49,124 nucleotides of DNA from Planctomycetota bacterium (GTDB lineage: Bacteria; Planctomycetota; Phycisphaerae; Sedimentisphaerales; Anaerobacaceae), in assembly GCA_023481165.1 (NCBI GenBank), contig JAMCWO010000151.1:1-49124 (forward strand), in the 5' to 3' direction. The first letter of the stretch is position 1; each line of letters starts with the position of its first letter. The notes under the pieces were generated by a model. The model saw only the letters and a list, made by a program, of their open reading frames with translations. It had not been told where the DNA came from and did not search any database. Of this stretch, positions 5,669 to 14,879 are shown piece after piece. A program made the position numbers and the translations under genes.

Positions 5669-8600
5669 ATGTCTAAGAAACTCGTTTGCTTGACGGCCCT
5701 GTGCCTGGCGTTGGCCATCACCGGCACTGTTGGAGCAGAACAGCCGGGCAAGGTGCTCTTCGAGTATTTTCTCAACATTACCGGCACCGCGGTCTCGAAC
5801 TTGACGAGCGCCCCCAACTATCCGATGGCCGCCGATGAGTACAAATTCCTCGATTCGTTCAAGGACACGTACAAGAGCGGCACGGCGGACAATTATGGCA
5901 TTCGGGCCCGGACATTCCTGACCGCCCCCGAGACGGGCAACTACACCTTCTGGATCTCCAGCGATGACAACAGCGAGCTTTGGCTGAGCACCGACGACAA
6001 CCCGGCCAACAAGACGCGCATCGCGAGGGTAACCTCTTGGACGAACTCAGAAGAGTGGGGCAAGGAATCCGGTCAGAAATCCGCCGCGATCAGCCTGACC
6101 AAGGGCCAGAGGTACTACATGGAGGCCCTGATGAAGGAAGGCACAGGCGGTGACAACCTGGCGGTCGGCTGGGCTGGCCCCGGCATCGGCGACGCGACCG
6201 TCGTCATCTCGGGCACGTACTGCAGCGCGCCGGAGCCGACCTTCCCCGCCTGGAAGCCCGATCCGGCCGATGGCGCGACGGAAGTCACCAGTCCTTTGTT
6301 CCAGTGGACGGCCGGCAAGACTGCGGTCATGCACGAAGTGTACATGGGCACGAACCCGACACCGGGACCGGCCGAGTTCATGGGGCCTTGGCCCACAAAC
6401 ATGTACTTCCACATCCCGGGCCTGACGCCCGGCGCCAAGTATTATTGGCGCGTGGATGAGGTCGATTCCGCCGGTGGCAAGATCACGGGCGATGTCTGGA
6501 ACTTCACCGTGCAGCCGCTGGAAGCCCACAACCCCAGCCCGGTGGATGGGGCCATGTGGCGCTCCGTGAACACCACGGTCAGTTGGACGGCCGGACAGGG
6601 CGCGGTTTCGCACAAGGTGTTCGGCAGCGAAGATAAGGCCGCCGTCGCCGCGGGCGATGGCGGTGCACTGCTCGCCACGGTGCCGGAGGCGAAGCTGGAT
6701 GCCTCGGCTCTGCTGCAGGCAGGGAAGACCTATTATTGGCGTGTCGATGAAGTGGATAGCGCGGGTAAGGTAACCCCCGGCCCGGTGTGGAGCTTCTCGA
6801 CGGTTGACCCGGCCGGTGGCGCTGTGGCCGAGTACTGGAACGACATCAACCTGCAGCCCAACAATACCATTGCCTTGGCGGGCGCGCCGGCCGTCGTCAC
6901 GACCGTGCAATCGGTCGACTTCAGTTGGCCGGATGGCACCGTGAAAGGCGTAAACTCGCCCGATCCAGCGATCAACACCAACTACTTTGCCGCTCGCTAT
7001 ACGACCCAGTTGAATGTCCCCGTCTCCGGCAAGTACAAGCTGTACGTGGCCTCGGATGACGGTGGCAGAGTGTTCCTCGACGGCGTGCAGCTCGCCGGGA
7101 ACTGGGTCAACCGCGGTGAGACGGAAAACGCCAGCGCCAACCTGGACCTGGTAGCGGGCCAACAGTATGTTGTCGTCATGGAGATGTACGAGGCCACGGG
7201 CGGCGCGGCCGCACGGCTGCGCTGGTCCGGTCCGGGCATCGCCAAGGAGATCATTCCGGCGGGCGCCCTGAAGATTCCGCAGTTCGCCTTTTCGCCGCTT
7301 CCCAGAGAGAACGAGACGGACGTGCCGGACAACGCCGTGCTGAGCTTTACGCCCGCTCCGAAGGCGGTGGCGCATACTATGTACTTTGGCACCGACAAGA
7401 CCAAGGTCACCAAGGGCGATGCCTCAGTCGCGCTGCCTCCCACCGATCAGACCACCTACGGACCCAAGCTCGCTTGGAACACGACGTACTACTGGAGAGT
7501 CGATGAGATGGCCGCTGATGGCACGACCACGGCAGGTTCGGTCTGGAGCTTTACGACGGCCAACTTCGTCGTCGTCCAGCCTGCCAGGGTCACGGGTTTG
7601 ACGTTGCAGAAGACGCTGAACTACGATAATACCCTGGATCCATTCATCACGCAGCTCACGTACGACGTGACAGGTGATCTGACCCGGGGTGGCGTGACCG
7701 ACTTGGCCTTGAGATTCCAGGGCCAGGCAGCCGCCCAAGGCACGTTCAGTTATGATGCGGCGACCGGGACCTACTCGGTCGGCGGCGCCGGCACGGATAT
7801 CTGGGGCACGACCGATCAGTTCACCTATGCCTACAAGGCCCTCGAGGGCGATGGCACGATGGTGCTCCGCGTCACCGGCGATGATAAGGGTGGTGCCAAC
7901 GCCTGGAGCAAGGGCGGCATCATGATCCGCCAGAGTCTGGATAACAACGCCGCCTATGCCATCATGTCCCTGACCGGTGATACCGGCAAGGCGGATGGCG
8001 GCAACGGCGCGGCCTTCCAGTGGCGGCCCTCGGCCGGAGCATCTGCCGCGGCGGGCCCGAACCCGGCTACCTACATCAAGGCGCCGTACTTCATCAAGCT
8101 CGTGCGCAAGGGCAACGACGTCTCGGGTTATATGTCGGAAACGGCAGATCCAGCAGATCCCAACGCGTGGGTCCAGTTAGGCAAGACCCAGACCATTACC
8201 ATGACAGATCCGGTCTTCATCGGCCTGGCCGTCTCGTCCCACAAGGCCGGCGCGCTGCGCATTTGGACGTTTGACAGCGTCAGCACGACGGGCAATGTGG
8301 TTCCCGCCGGTCCGTTCTCCGCCTGGGACGTCATCAATGCGGCCCAGAACGATCCGGCCCCGCTGTATGTCGCGATCGAGGACAAGGCCGGTAAGGTGGC
8401 GGCGGTCACGAACGCCAATCCTGCCGCGGTCAACACGACGGTCATGGATCTGTGGCGGATTCCGATGAGCGCCTTTGCGGGCGTGGATCTGACGAATGCC
8501 GCGAAGTTGTATATCGGCGTGGGTGACGGTAAGCCTGATGGTTCCGGCGTCATGACCTTCGCCGACATCCGCGTGGTCAAGCCGGCCGTTCTGCCGGACC

Positions 8601-9883
8601 CGGCCGCAGTCGATGTCACAGTCAAAGGCGATACGCTCGTGGGTCTTCCGAATGATGGAGTGAACACGGGCGGCAATACGTCCGGGTGGCCGGCGGCTGA
8701 GGTACCGGCGAATCTCATTGATAACGACATCACGACGAAGTTCCTTCACTTCAGAGGCGAAGTCGAGCCCACCGGGTTTGCGGTCACGCCGGCGATGGGC
8801 GCGACTGTCGTTACCGGCCTGACGTTCACGACGGCCAATGACGCGGCGGAGCGTGATCCGGTGGCCTGGGAACTCTACGGCTCCAACAAGAGCATCGACG
8901 GCCCCTGGATGCTGATTTCCAAGGGCAAGATTGATGACTTCGCTCGGCCGGTTGATTGGCCCCGACGTTGGAAGAGCGTCACGCCGATTGGCTTTGCCAA
9001 CAAGCTGGCGTTCTTGAACTACAAGGTGATGTTCACAGCCGTCAAGCGGCCGGCCGCGGCCAACAGCATGCAGATCGCGGAGGTCGAGTTGCTCGGCACA
9101 CCCGGGACGCTTCCTGCCGCGTTCCCAACCATCACCTGGGTTTCCTTCCATGCGTCGGACGCGGCTTCCACCGCGGCGGCCGGTGCGGGTCTCACGGACG
9201 CGGCCGATAAGGGGTACACCGATCTGCTGACGGCCGTCGGCTACAATGTGGTGCGCTATCTCCAGACGGGCACTCCCGACCTGGCCGTGATCAATGCGTC
9301 GAACCTGGTGGTCATCAGCCGTTCGGTCAACAGCGGCAGTTTCCAGAGCGACAAGGCCGATACGTGGAACGGCGTGACCGCTCCCATGATCGTCCTGAAT
9401 GGCTACACGGCGCGGAAAAACCGCATGGGCTTCTACACCGGCAGCACGATCCCGGACACCACCGGGGACATCAAGCTGACGGTCAAGGACCCCGCGCACC
9501 CGATCTTCGCCGGGATCGCGCTGACGGGCGATACGATGGCCAATTCGTTTGCCGGTATTGCCCTGTATCCGGATGGCAGCAAGTGCCGTGGCATCTCGAT
9601 TGTGACCGACGCGCCGAATGCCGAGGGAACGATCCTGGCCGCGGTGCCGGCGGACTCCACGACGGGTCCTGCCGGGGCCACGGTGATCGCCGAATGGCAA
9701 GCGGGCGCCACGTTGACGCACGATGGTGGAGCCAAGACGAACGTGCTGGGCGGTCATCGCCTGCTGTTCCTGACCGGCGGCCGGGAGGCCGACGGCAAGA
9801 CGTCGGAAACGGCCGGCATATACGATCTGGCTCCGGATGGCGCGCAGATGTTCCTGAACGCCGTCCAGTACATGGTGAAGTAA
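5669..9883 (+). CDS. Large secreted multidomain protein with two PA14 domains
   Basis: 1404 residues behind a GGGAGGA ribosome site. Signal peptide MSKKLVCLTALCLALAITG, cleaved near Ala-23. Domains in order (approximate): PA14 25-190 (GNYTFWISSDDNSELWLS); two fibronectin/Ig-like modules 195-380, each ending YYWRVDEVDSAG; second PA14 390-540 (SGKYKLYVASDDGGRVFLDG); a third module 545-640 (YYWRVDEMAADG); a concanavalin-like sandwich about 690-875 (GGIMIRQSLDNNAAYAIMS); a discoidin-like domain about 990-1145; and a C-terminal Rossmann-like region with a ThuA/amidotransferase look (1150-1404). PA14 and discoidin domains usually bind carbohydrate. No catalytic triad is evident and no dockerin or anchor is seen. 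It stands alone between its own terminator and a gene-poor upstream region. Probably an extracellular polysaccharide-binding protein. Confidence 0.85.
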   Translation: MSKKLVCLTALCLALAITGTVGAEQPGKVLFEYFLNITGTAVSNLTSAPNYPMAADEYKFLDSFKDTYKSGTADNYGIRARTFLTAPETGNYTFWISSDDNSELWLSTDDNPANKTRIARVTSWTNSEEWGKESGQKSAAISLTKGQRYYMEALMKEGTGGDNLAVGWAGPGIGDATVVISGTYCSAPEPTFPAWKPDPADGATEVTSPLFQWTAGKTAVMHEVYMGTNPTPGPAEFMGPWPTNMYFHIPGLTPGAKYYWRVDEVDSAGGKITGDVWNFTVQPLEAHNPSPVDGAMWRSVNTTVSWTAGQGAVSHKVFGSEDKAAVAAGDGGALLATVPEAKLDASALLQAGKTYYWRVDEVDSAGKVTPGPVWSFSTVDPAGGAVAEYWNDINLQPNNTIALAGAPAVVTTVQSVDFSWPDGTVKGVNSPDPAINTNYFAARYTTQLNVPVSGKYKLYVASDDGGRVFLDGVQLAGNWVNRGETENASANLDLVAGQQYVVVMEMYEATGGAAARLRWSGPGIAKEIIPAGALKIPQFAFSPLPRENETDVPDNAVLSFTPAPKAVAHTMYFGTDKTKVTKGDASVALPPTDQTTYGPKLAWNTTYYWRVDEMAADGTTTAGSVWSFTTANFVVVQPARVTGLTLQKTLNYDNTLDPFITQLTYDVTGDLTRGGVTDLALRFQGQAAAQGTFSYDAATGTYSVGGAGTDIWGTTDQFTYAYKALEGDGTMVLRVTGDDKGGANAWSKGGIMIRQSLDNNAAYAIMSLTGDTGKADGGNGAAFQWRPSAGASAAAGPNPATYIKAPYFIKLVRKGNDVSGYMSETADPADPNAWVQLGKTQTITMTDPVFIGLAVSSHKAGALRIWTFDSVSTTGNVVPAGPFSAWDVINAAQNDPAPLYVAIEDKAGKVAAVTNANPAAVNTTVMDLWRIPMSAFAGVDLTNAAKLYIGVGDGKPDGSGVMTFADIRVVKPAVLPDPAAVDVTVKGDTLVGLPNDGVNTGGNTSGWPAAEVPANLIDNDITTKFLHFRGEVEPTGFAVTPAMGATVVTGLTFTTANDAAERDPVAWELYGSNKSIDGPWMLISKGKIDDFARPVDWPRRWKSVTPIGFANKLAFLNYKVMFTAVKRPAAANSMQIAEVELLGTPGTLPAAFPTITWVSFHASDAASTAAAGAGLTDAADKGYTDLLTAVGYNVVRYLQTGTPDLAVINASNLVVISRSVNSGSFQSDKADTWNGVTAPMIVLNGYTARKNRMGFYTGSTIPDTTGDIKLTVKDPAHPIFAGIALTGDTMANSFAGIALYPDGSKCRGISIVTDAPNAEGTILAAVPADSTTGPAGATVIAEWQAGATLTHDGGAKTNVLGGHRLLFLTGGREADGKTSETAGIYDLAPDGAQMFLNAVQYMVK

Positions 9884-9944
9884 TCACTTCGGATGAAGTA
9901 GTCGAGGGATCTCCCTCCTACGGTGGGATTTCCTCCGAACCAGC

Positions 9945-9984
9945 GAAGAGGGCTGCGAGTTCTGCTCGCAGCCCTCTTCATTTT
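9945..9984 (+). terminator. Intrinsic terminator of the PA14 gene
   Basis: Perfect 15-bp stem, GAAGAGGGCTGCGAG (9945-9959) with CTCGCAGCCCTCTTC (9965-9979), 5-base loop, then ATTTT. Confidence 0.9.
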
Positions 9985-10168
9985 GCCGGTCCGTGGCCAC
10001 TGCCCTTTTCGTCCCTCATCTCGGAAGCGTCCTCAACCGTCCGTTCGCCCGGAGCGTTTCTGCGCGTTCGTGATGGCCGGGGAGTACTGGGTCCAGCCAG
10101 CCAAAGTAACCGACCGGGCCTGCGCCAACGATAAGAATTTCGGGCGCATCGCTCAATCCAAGACCTTC

Positions 10169-10243
10169 GGGATTTACTATTTGCCACTGACAATTTACTA
10201 TTCGATGCCATAGTAAATCGTAAATTAGCGATAGTAGATTCCC
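10169..10243. repeat. A+T-rich imperfect palindrome
   Basis: Starts GGGATTTACTAT and ends ATAGTAGATTCCC. The halves fold back over about 33 bases with a few mismatches around an inner TTTACTAT / ATAGTAAA stem. It stands out from the GC-rich surroundings and lies just upstream of the lipid-kinase-like gene. Between the PA14 terminator and this repeat nothing else is evident. Confidence 0.6.
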
Positions 10244-10258
10244 GGATGGGAAAAGCCC

Positions 10259-11125
10259 GTGAAATTTGGAATGATCGTCAACCCGAAAGCCGGCCCGACG
10301 AACGTCGCGCGCAAGAGGCAGACGCTCGAGGTGGTCAAGAGCGTGTTGGGCGAATGCGAGATCCGCGGGCTGGAGACCCGGTCACGGGAGGAGTTCATGG
10401 CCTGTGCGGCCGAACTGGCCCGCGAGGTCGAGGTCCTGATCGTCGCCGGCGGCGACGGCACCTTCTCCGATGCGATCAACGCCCTCGACAGCGAGACGGT
10501 GCTCTCCTTCCTGCCGTTCGGCTCGGGTTGCGCCCTGCAGTACGCGCTGGACCTGCCGCCGCAGCTTACGCGGGTGGCCAAGCGGATCAAGGAGGGCCAA
10601 CTGTGCTTGTACGATCTGATCCTGTGCGACGAGTCGCGTAAGGCCTTCATGGCAAGCGTCGGGCTCGAAGCCGACATCCTCCAGCGCCGCGAGGCGCTGC
10701 ACGAGAGCGGCATCACCGGCCCGCCCGCTTACGCGATGGCCACGTTCGGCTCGTTCTTCACCGAGCTCGAACGGACCGACATGACCATCGAGCTCGACGA
10801 GGAGGCGCTGGTCGTGCCCAACGCCGTCACGGCCATTGTCACCAAGATCCCCTACTACGGGTACAAGATGAAGGTCGTGCCCAACGCCGTTTTCGACGAT
10901 GGTTTCCTGCACCTGCTGGCGATCAACTCGGGTTGGGCCGAGATCGTCGGGGGGATGGCCAACGCCTTTCTCTACGAGAACAAGATGGGCGTTTACCGCA
11001 AGGCGCGGGAGATCCGCATCACCATGGAGCGGGAGCGCTACGCCCAACTGGACGGCAACCTTTATCGCAAAGGTACGAGCTTTACCTTCCGGGTCCTGCC
11101 CCAGGCGCTGCGGATGTGGTGCTGA
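10259..11125 (+). CDS. Diacylglycerol-kinase-family protein
   Basis: 288 residues from a GTG at 10259 (GTG AAA TTT GGA). The N-terminal half is a lipid-kinase catalytic domain: MIVNPKAGP at the start, GGDGTFSDAIN (about residues 64-74) for nucleotide binding and catalysis. The C-terminal half has VVPNAVFDDGFLHLLAI and the TMERERYAQLDGN segment that closes this family. The family phosphorylates lipids such as diacylglycerol or sphingoid bases. Odd point: the usual P-GT-N-(D)-A loop after the first motif reads LPFGSGCALQYAL, so the substrate-binding loop is divergent. Which lipid it acts on, or whether it is still active, is open. Confidence 0.8.
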   Translation: MKFGMIVNPKAGPTNVARKRQTLEVVKSVLGECEIRGLETRSREEFMACAAELAREVEVLIVAGGDGTFSDAINALDSETVLSFLPFGSGCALQYALDLPPQLTRVAKRIKEGQLCLYDLILCDESRKAFMASVGLEADILQRREALHESGITGPPAYAMATFGSFFTELERTDMTIELDEEALVVPNAVTAIVTKIPYYGYKMKVVPNAVFDDGFLHLLAINSGWAEIVGGMANAFLYENKMGVYRKAREIRITMERERYAQLDGNLYRKGTSFTFRVLPQALRMWC

Positions 11126-11252
11126 CGCCGGTCATCGGCACGAACCGGACCGGTAGCACGTCCTTTTTGTGCAGCCCGCCCTGTTCGTCTTTCGTCAAGA
11201 GGACCAGCCGCTGCAAGCCATCGTTGTCTTCCACCGGCAGGAGCAGCCCCAA
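11124..11252 (-). pseudogene. Remnant of a protein-L-isoaspartate methyltransferase gene
   Basis: On the minus strand, converging on the kinase gene, the frame reads LLLPVEDNDGLQRLVLLTKD and then KKDVLPVRFVPMTGV. This resembles the C-terminal end of protein-L-isoaspartate O-methyltransferases (VQ-L-L-TK...L-PVRFVPL). The upstream sequence has no methyltransferase domain or SAM motif, so only about 42 codons of the 3' end survive. The remaining 11126-11455 region shows no gene I can support. Identification rests on a short match from memory. Confidence 0.4.
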
Positions 11253-11455
11253 CGCCAGGCTCGGAGACGATCCCCGCACCCAAATCCAGACCTCGCTTCT
11301 GGCAGCTATCGGTTGTGCTCTCTTGCAAACCCAGTGCCAACGGCGATATTCGAGCGAAATCCATTCCACGCGTGCTTGCCTTCGCTCGCAAGCATAGGCG
11401 ACGACTTGTCTTGAAACGTGCAAGCCGGTAGACTACCGGAGAACAGAGAGCAGGT

Positions 11456-11515
11456 TTGGAGTACCGCCTTCAGGCGGTCCGGGTTATTCTTGCCCCGGTA
11501 ACGCCGGTACTCCCA
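11456..11515. repeat. Palindromic intergenic repeat
   Basis: TTGGAGTACCG at the left and CGGTACTCCCAA at the right form an outer stem, with inner hairpins CCGCCTTCAGGCGG and CCGG...CCGG. A hairpin-type element directly upstream of the small exported protein at 11589. Confidence 0.55.
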
Positions 11516-11588
11516 ACGGATCACCCCCGGGGGCGGGGGTACCACATGTTCCTCGTCTGTTTTGCCGTGCAAAGGATGTCAGGACCGG

Positions 11589-12038
11589 ATGGTGCGTTGG
11601 CTCGCGAGCACAATGACTCTGCTCCCGCTGCTGGTCGGCAGTGGGGCTCTACGGACGGAGCCGAATCCTCCAAGGCTGGAGGATTGCCCGTTCGCGGTGG
11701 ATCCGAACCTTGTCGTGGGCAAGCTCCTGGCGTGCGTGCAAGTGGAGCTCGGGCGGCAGTGGATTCACACACGAACCTGGTCTGACCCGGAAGGCGACCC
11801 CGCCGAGGTCAAGATCCTCAAGGCACCCCCGGGGGTGCAAATCATCAACCGGCCGAAAGTCCACTCCTATACGCTCCTCTGGACACCCACCCAGATCATG
11901 ACCGCAGCCATTGTCGTGCAGGCCACCGACCGGCCCGCGCAAGGAAAACCAGCCAGCAGCATCGGTACGATTCTCGTCCAAGTTATCCCGCACGGGCAAC
12001 GACCCGCCCCGCACGGCTGCGGCAGCCCACCACAGTAG
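11589..12038 (+). CDS. Small exported protein with an Ig/cadherin-like domain
   Basis: 149 residues from the ATG at 11589; an in-frame TTG at 11562 would add nine residues before the signal sequence. A signal peptide occupies about residues 1-20 (MVRWLASTMTLLPLLVGSG). The segment HTRTWSDPEGDPAEVKILK, followed by TLLWTPTQ and IVVQATDRP, is the typical strand pattern of cadherin-like or He_PIG Ig folds ('DPEGDPL...W-P...V-A-D'). Such domains mediate adhesion or act as spacers. The YkgJ-type gene follows after 13 bases and may be cotranscribed. Substrate or partner unknown. Confidence 0.7.
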   Translation: MVRWLASTMTLLPLLVGSGALRTEPNPPRLEDCPFAVDPNLVVGKLLACVQVELGRQWIHTRTWSDPEGDPAEVKILKAPPGVQIINRPKVHSYTLLWTPTQIMTAAIVVQATDRPAQGKPASSIGTILVQVIPHGQRPAPHGCGSPPQ

Positions 12039-12051
12039 GGAGAGGACCGCC

Positions 12052-12300
12052 ATGGACTGCAGGAAATGCGGTGCCTGCTGCATCGCACCATCGATCACCA
12101 CGCCGATCCCGAATATGCCCCACGGCAAGCCGGCCGGCGCGCGCTGCGCCAACCTGAACGACAGGAACGAATGCACCCTCTACGGCCAGACCGCGCGGCC
12201 TGCTTTCTGCGCCGGCTGGCAGCCCCTGCCGGAGGTGTGCGGACAGAGCTTTAGCGAGGCCATGACTCGCATCACCACCTTGGAACAGGCCACTGCGTGA
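12052..12300 (+). CDS. YkgJ-type cysteine-cluster protein
   Basis: 82 residues from the ATG at 12052, with GGGAGAGG upstream. Begins MDCRKCGACCIAPSI, the C--CG-CC start of the YkgJ/UPF0153 zinc/iron-chelating family. Further conserved pieces are GARCANLNDRNECTLYG, RPAFCAGW and EVCGQSF, giving eight cysteines in all. Family members are short cytoplasmic proteins thought to bind a metal or Fe-S cluster; their function is not established. The length is close to the usual 80-110 residues. Confidence 0.85.
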   Translation: MDCRKCGACCIAPSITTPIPNMPHGKPAGARCANLNDRNECTLYGQTARPAFCAGWQPLPEVCGQSFSEAMTRITTLEQATA

Positions 12301-12443
12301 GAAGCCTCCCCTTCGTCCTCCCGGCTGACCCGAGAGAATATCGCCTGTGCGGAGCGCGTGGTTATAGGACTTACGGGTGCTCGAAGTGACACCATGGGCG
12401 CCGAGCGATCACTGCACTGGCAATGACACCCGATTGGAAGTAT

Positions 12444-12476
12444 GAAGGCCGACGAGAACCACCCTCGTCGGCCTTC
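12444..12476. terminator. Perfect hairpin downstream of the DUF2934 gene
   Basis: 13-bp arms GAAGGCCGACGAG (12444-12456) and CTCGTCGGCCTTC (12464-12476) with a 7-base loop, 28 bases past the stop of the leftward DUF2934 gene and between it and the convergent YkgJ gene. No T tract on either side, so the terminator call is from position and symmetry. The 12301-12443 stretch shows nothing else. Confidence 0.45.
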
Positions 12477-12503
12477 AGATTGTCCCTTCGCAAGAAGGCG
12501 AGA

Positions 12504-12749
12504 TCACCTGGACATCTCGGCCTTCAACTGCCGCTCGGCCTCGAGCCAGTTCTGCTCGTCCTGGCCATGCTTGCAGCCATTCTTCACCCAGATCTCGTGG
12601 GCGCGCTGTGCAATCTGCTCGCGCGTGGGCTTCGGCGTCGTCTTGGTCGCCGTGGGTGCTTGAGCACCCACCGGACGAAGTGTGGTGGTCGCGCCGCCGG
12701 TCCGAGTGGTGCTCGTCGCAACGGTATTCTTCGGGGTCTTGCTAGCCAT
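12504..12749 (-). CDS. DUF2934 family protein
   Basis: 81 residues from the ATG at 12749, chosen because AAGGAGG lies 7 bases upstream; an upstream in-frame start at 12773 has none. The N-terminal 40 residues are a Thr/Ala/Lys-rich flexible region. The C-terminal half, PTREQIAQRAHEIWVKNGC then EQNWLEAERQL, is the DUF2934 signature (two short helices, 'I---A--iW---G-----dW--AE--L'). The function of the family is unknown; members are typically small and often stress-associated. The free 3' side carries a perfect hairpin. Confidence 0.85.
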   Translation of the reverse strand: MASKTPKNTVATSTTRTGGATTTLRPVGAQAPTATKTTPKPTREQIAQRAHEIWVKNGCKHGQDEQNWLEAERQLKAEMSR

Positions 12750-13037
12750 TTCAGGCCTCCTTATTGCCTTCAATCAAACACTCATGTTGCCGGCGCCGCT
12801 CCACACACTTGCACGGGAATCCTACCTATCGACTCCCGGCCGGGGCGCCTCTACCTCGTGCCTGCCGGGGCCAACGCCGACATCTGATTCGTTCACTTCC
12901 GGTTCCCCCCGGGAGTATTCACGACTCTCAGCCGGCGCGGTCCGCCTCAGTCACGGCTGGTAGTCTCGCCTGCCGAGGCCCCCCTGTCAAGCCCTCTTCC
13001 AAAAAAAGTTTTTCCGCCGTCTCGCCCCCTTGCCGCT

Positions 13038-13625
13038 TCACCGGCCGACTTCCTGCATCTGCTGCTGCTTCTCGCGCACCTCAGGGGTCTCTTCGGCGTA
13101 GGGCTCCGGTTGCAGCCGCCGGCCGTGGAAGGTGGCCCACGCTTGCGTCAGTTCCGCCCCGAAGAAGAAGTGATCGAGGCGTAGTAGATCCACAGCAGGA
13201 TCAGCACGAGCGAGCCCGCCGCCCCGTAGGGCGACGCCACGCTGCTGCGGCCTAGGTACATCCCGATCAGGAACCGCCCGACTTCAAACAGGATGCCCGT
13301 GATGATCGCCCCCGCCCAGACATCCTTCCAGGAAATCTTCACATCGGGAAGGATCTTGTAGATCAGGGCAAACAGCAGCGTGTAGACGATCAGCATGCCC
13401 ACCGCGTTGACGATCTGCCACACGTCGCTGCCGGTCCCGGCGAACATCAGGTTCAAGGCGGTGCTCAGTCCGAGCGAAACCAGAAGCACCAGTCCGATGG
13501 CCAGGATCAGGGGCCATGGAGAGTGCGGCGTAGAACGCTAACGCGGCTGCCAGGCTCATGGCGTCGTCGCTGGAGAAATCCGCGAGGGACGCTTTCAATA
13601 TCCGATATCCCCGTTTTATGCTCAT
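13038..13625 (-). pseudogene. Broken YihY/BrkB-type membrane protein gene
   Basis: Starts at the ATG at 13625 behind GGGAGGTG. The N-terminus (LKASLADFSSDDAMSLAAAL then AFYAALSMAP) matches the start of the YihY family of inner-membrane proteins. It then jumps, out of frame, to the C-terminal third (LLVSLGLSTALNLMF, ALIYKILPDVKISWKDVW, GAIITGILFEVGRFLIGMYL, SSVASPYGAAGSLVLILLW). About 100-120 residues of the usual middle, including transmembrane helices 2-3, are missing. A second frame change near 13175 leads to FFGAELTQAWATFHGRR and the true stop at 13038. With two frame breaks and a missing core it cannot give the normal protein. Deletion or an assembly join are both possible. Confidence 0.8.
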
Positions 13626-13852
13626 GCGATTGCACCTCCCCAGAAAAGGCATACTCCCCTCGACGGTCGAGTATACGCAGCACGAACGGAGTTTCGGTTA
13701 GGGAAAACCGTATGCCCCTTTAGGCAAAGGGCGTTCCATCCCCCCTGAGAAAGGGGGCGTACCGTACTATGAGTGGTGATCCCTGTGGCACGGGAGCGCA
13801 AGGGCATCTGAAAACAAGAAGAACAATCTCCAGAGACGCAAGGAGTATGACC

Positions 13853-14564
13853 ATGTTGACCAAAGAGGAATTTGTGAAGACGCATCCGGATGTCCGGGTG
13901 GGCATGACAGCTTACAGCCTGGATGGCGAGAAGCTGGGCGTGGTTGAACGGATCGACGAAGACAGCCTCACGATCGAGCGCGGCTGGTTCTTCCACAAGG
14001 ACTTTACGATCCCCTACGACGACATCGAGGATATCCGCGAGGACCAGGTGATCGTGCGGCAGAGGCGCGAGGACTTCGAAAGAAGACGGATGGAAGAGTC
14101 CGAGTTCACGGGCCGGACCGGTGGAATGGGCGAATATGAACGTGGCCGGGAAGAGGAAATAAGCGGGTATGGCCAGAGCCGCGAGACGGAGGAAGCCCGG
14201 ATCCCCGTCCACGAAGAAGAGCTCGAAGCGGAAAAAACGGGCCCGGGAGAGCGAGGTCGGCATCCGCAAGGAGGTCCGCACCGAGACAGAACACCTGGAG
14301 GTCCCTGTCCAGAACAAAGACGTAATCGTGGAACGTGTGCCGGCGGACGAGACCACCGCGAGCGCGGCGAGCGAAAAAGCGTTCGAGGAAGAAGAGTATC
14401 GGATTCCGGTGAAGGAAGAGGAGGTCGAGGTCAGCAAGCGGCCGGTGGTGAAAGAAGAGGTCCGCGTGCGCAAGGAAGCCCGCACGGAGACCGAGCCCGT
14501 CAGTGACGAGGTCCGCAAGGAAGAGGTGAAGGTCGAGCCGAACAAGCCGGCACAGAAGAAGTAA
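13853..14564 (+). pseudogene. DUF2382 (YsnF/AvaK-type) stress protein gene with A6 frameshift
   Basis: Start ATG at 13853, 7 bases after AAGGAG. Residues 1-75 are a PRC-barrel/DUF2171-like domain (GMTAYSLDGEKLGVVERIDE, IPYDDIEDIREDQVIV). After a charged linker the DUF2382 repeats begin with RIPVHEEELEAEK, then the frame is lost. The other frame continues RESEVGIRKEVRTETEHLEV and ends with a second repeat (YRIPVKEEEVEVSKRPVV) and stop at 14564. Removing one A from the A6 run at 14232-14237 restores a product of about 236 residues. An A6 run is also a classic site for RNA-polymerase slippage, so some full-length protein may be made; a sequencing error is equally likely. Proteins of this type are linked to stress responses in other bacteria. 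Confidence 0.75.
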
Positions 14565-14636
14565 TAACAAGGGCGCTTCTCGCACCTGCGAGAGACCGGA
14601 GCGGCGCTCTGCTCCGGATGTTCGATAGAGCGCACG

Positions 14637-14695
14637 GGCAAGCCTCGCCCTGCTACGGCAAGAGTTTGTGCCAAGTGAGCAGGGTGGGGCTTGCC
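14637..14695. repeat. Imperfect inverted repeat upstream of the permease
   Basis: 18-base arms at 14637-14654 (GGCAAGCCTCGCCCTGCT) and 14678-14695 match in 16 positions around a 23-base loop. A smaller hairpin, CCGGAGC...GCTCCGG, lies at about 14596-14617 just after the DUF2382 gene and may end its transcript. No gene is seen between 14565 and 14879. Confidence 0.6.
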
Positions 14696-14879
14696 GACGA
14701 CGCGGGCAGCGTTGGGCCCGATGTCGTCTGCATCCCCTCCGTTTCCCAAGAGGTTTCATGCTTGCGTCCGGCCCGGGCGTGGGCCATAATACGCCCCAGC
14801 GAGGCCGGGGCTCGGCGGCCTGAGAGCCTCGGTAGGATGGCCTCGCCGGAACTTGGAGAAACCGCACGGGAACGGATCT

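Noticed and set aside
6047-9757. Long minus-strand frames opposite the PA14 gene (442 and 526 codons)
   Set aside because: Arg/His/Gly-rich translations without motifs or ribosome sites; the plus-strand frame has signal peptide and domains throughout.
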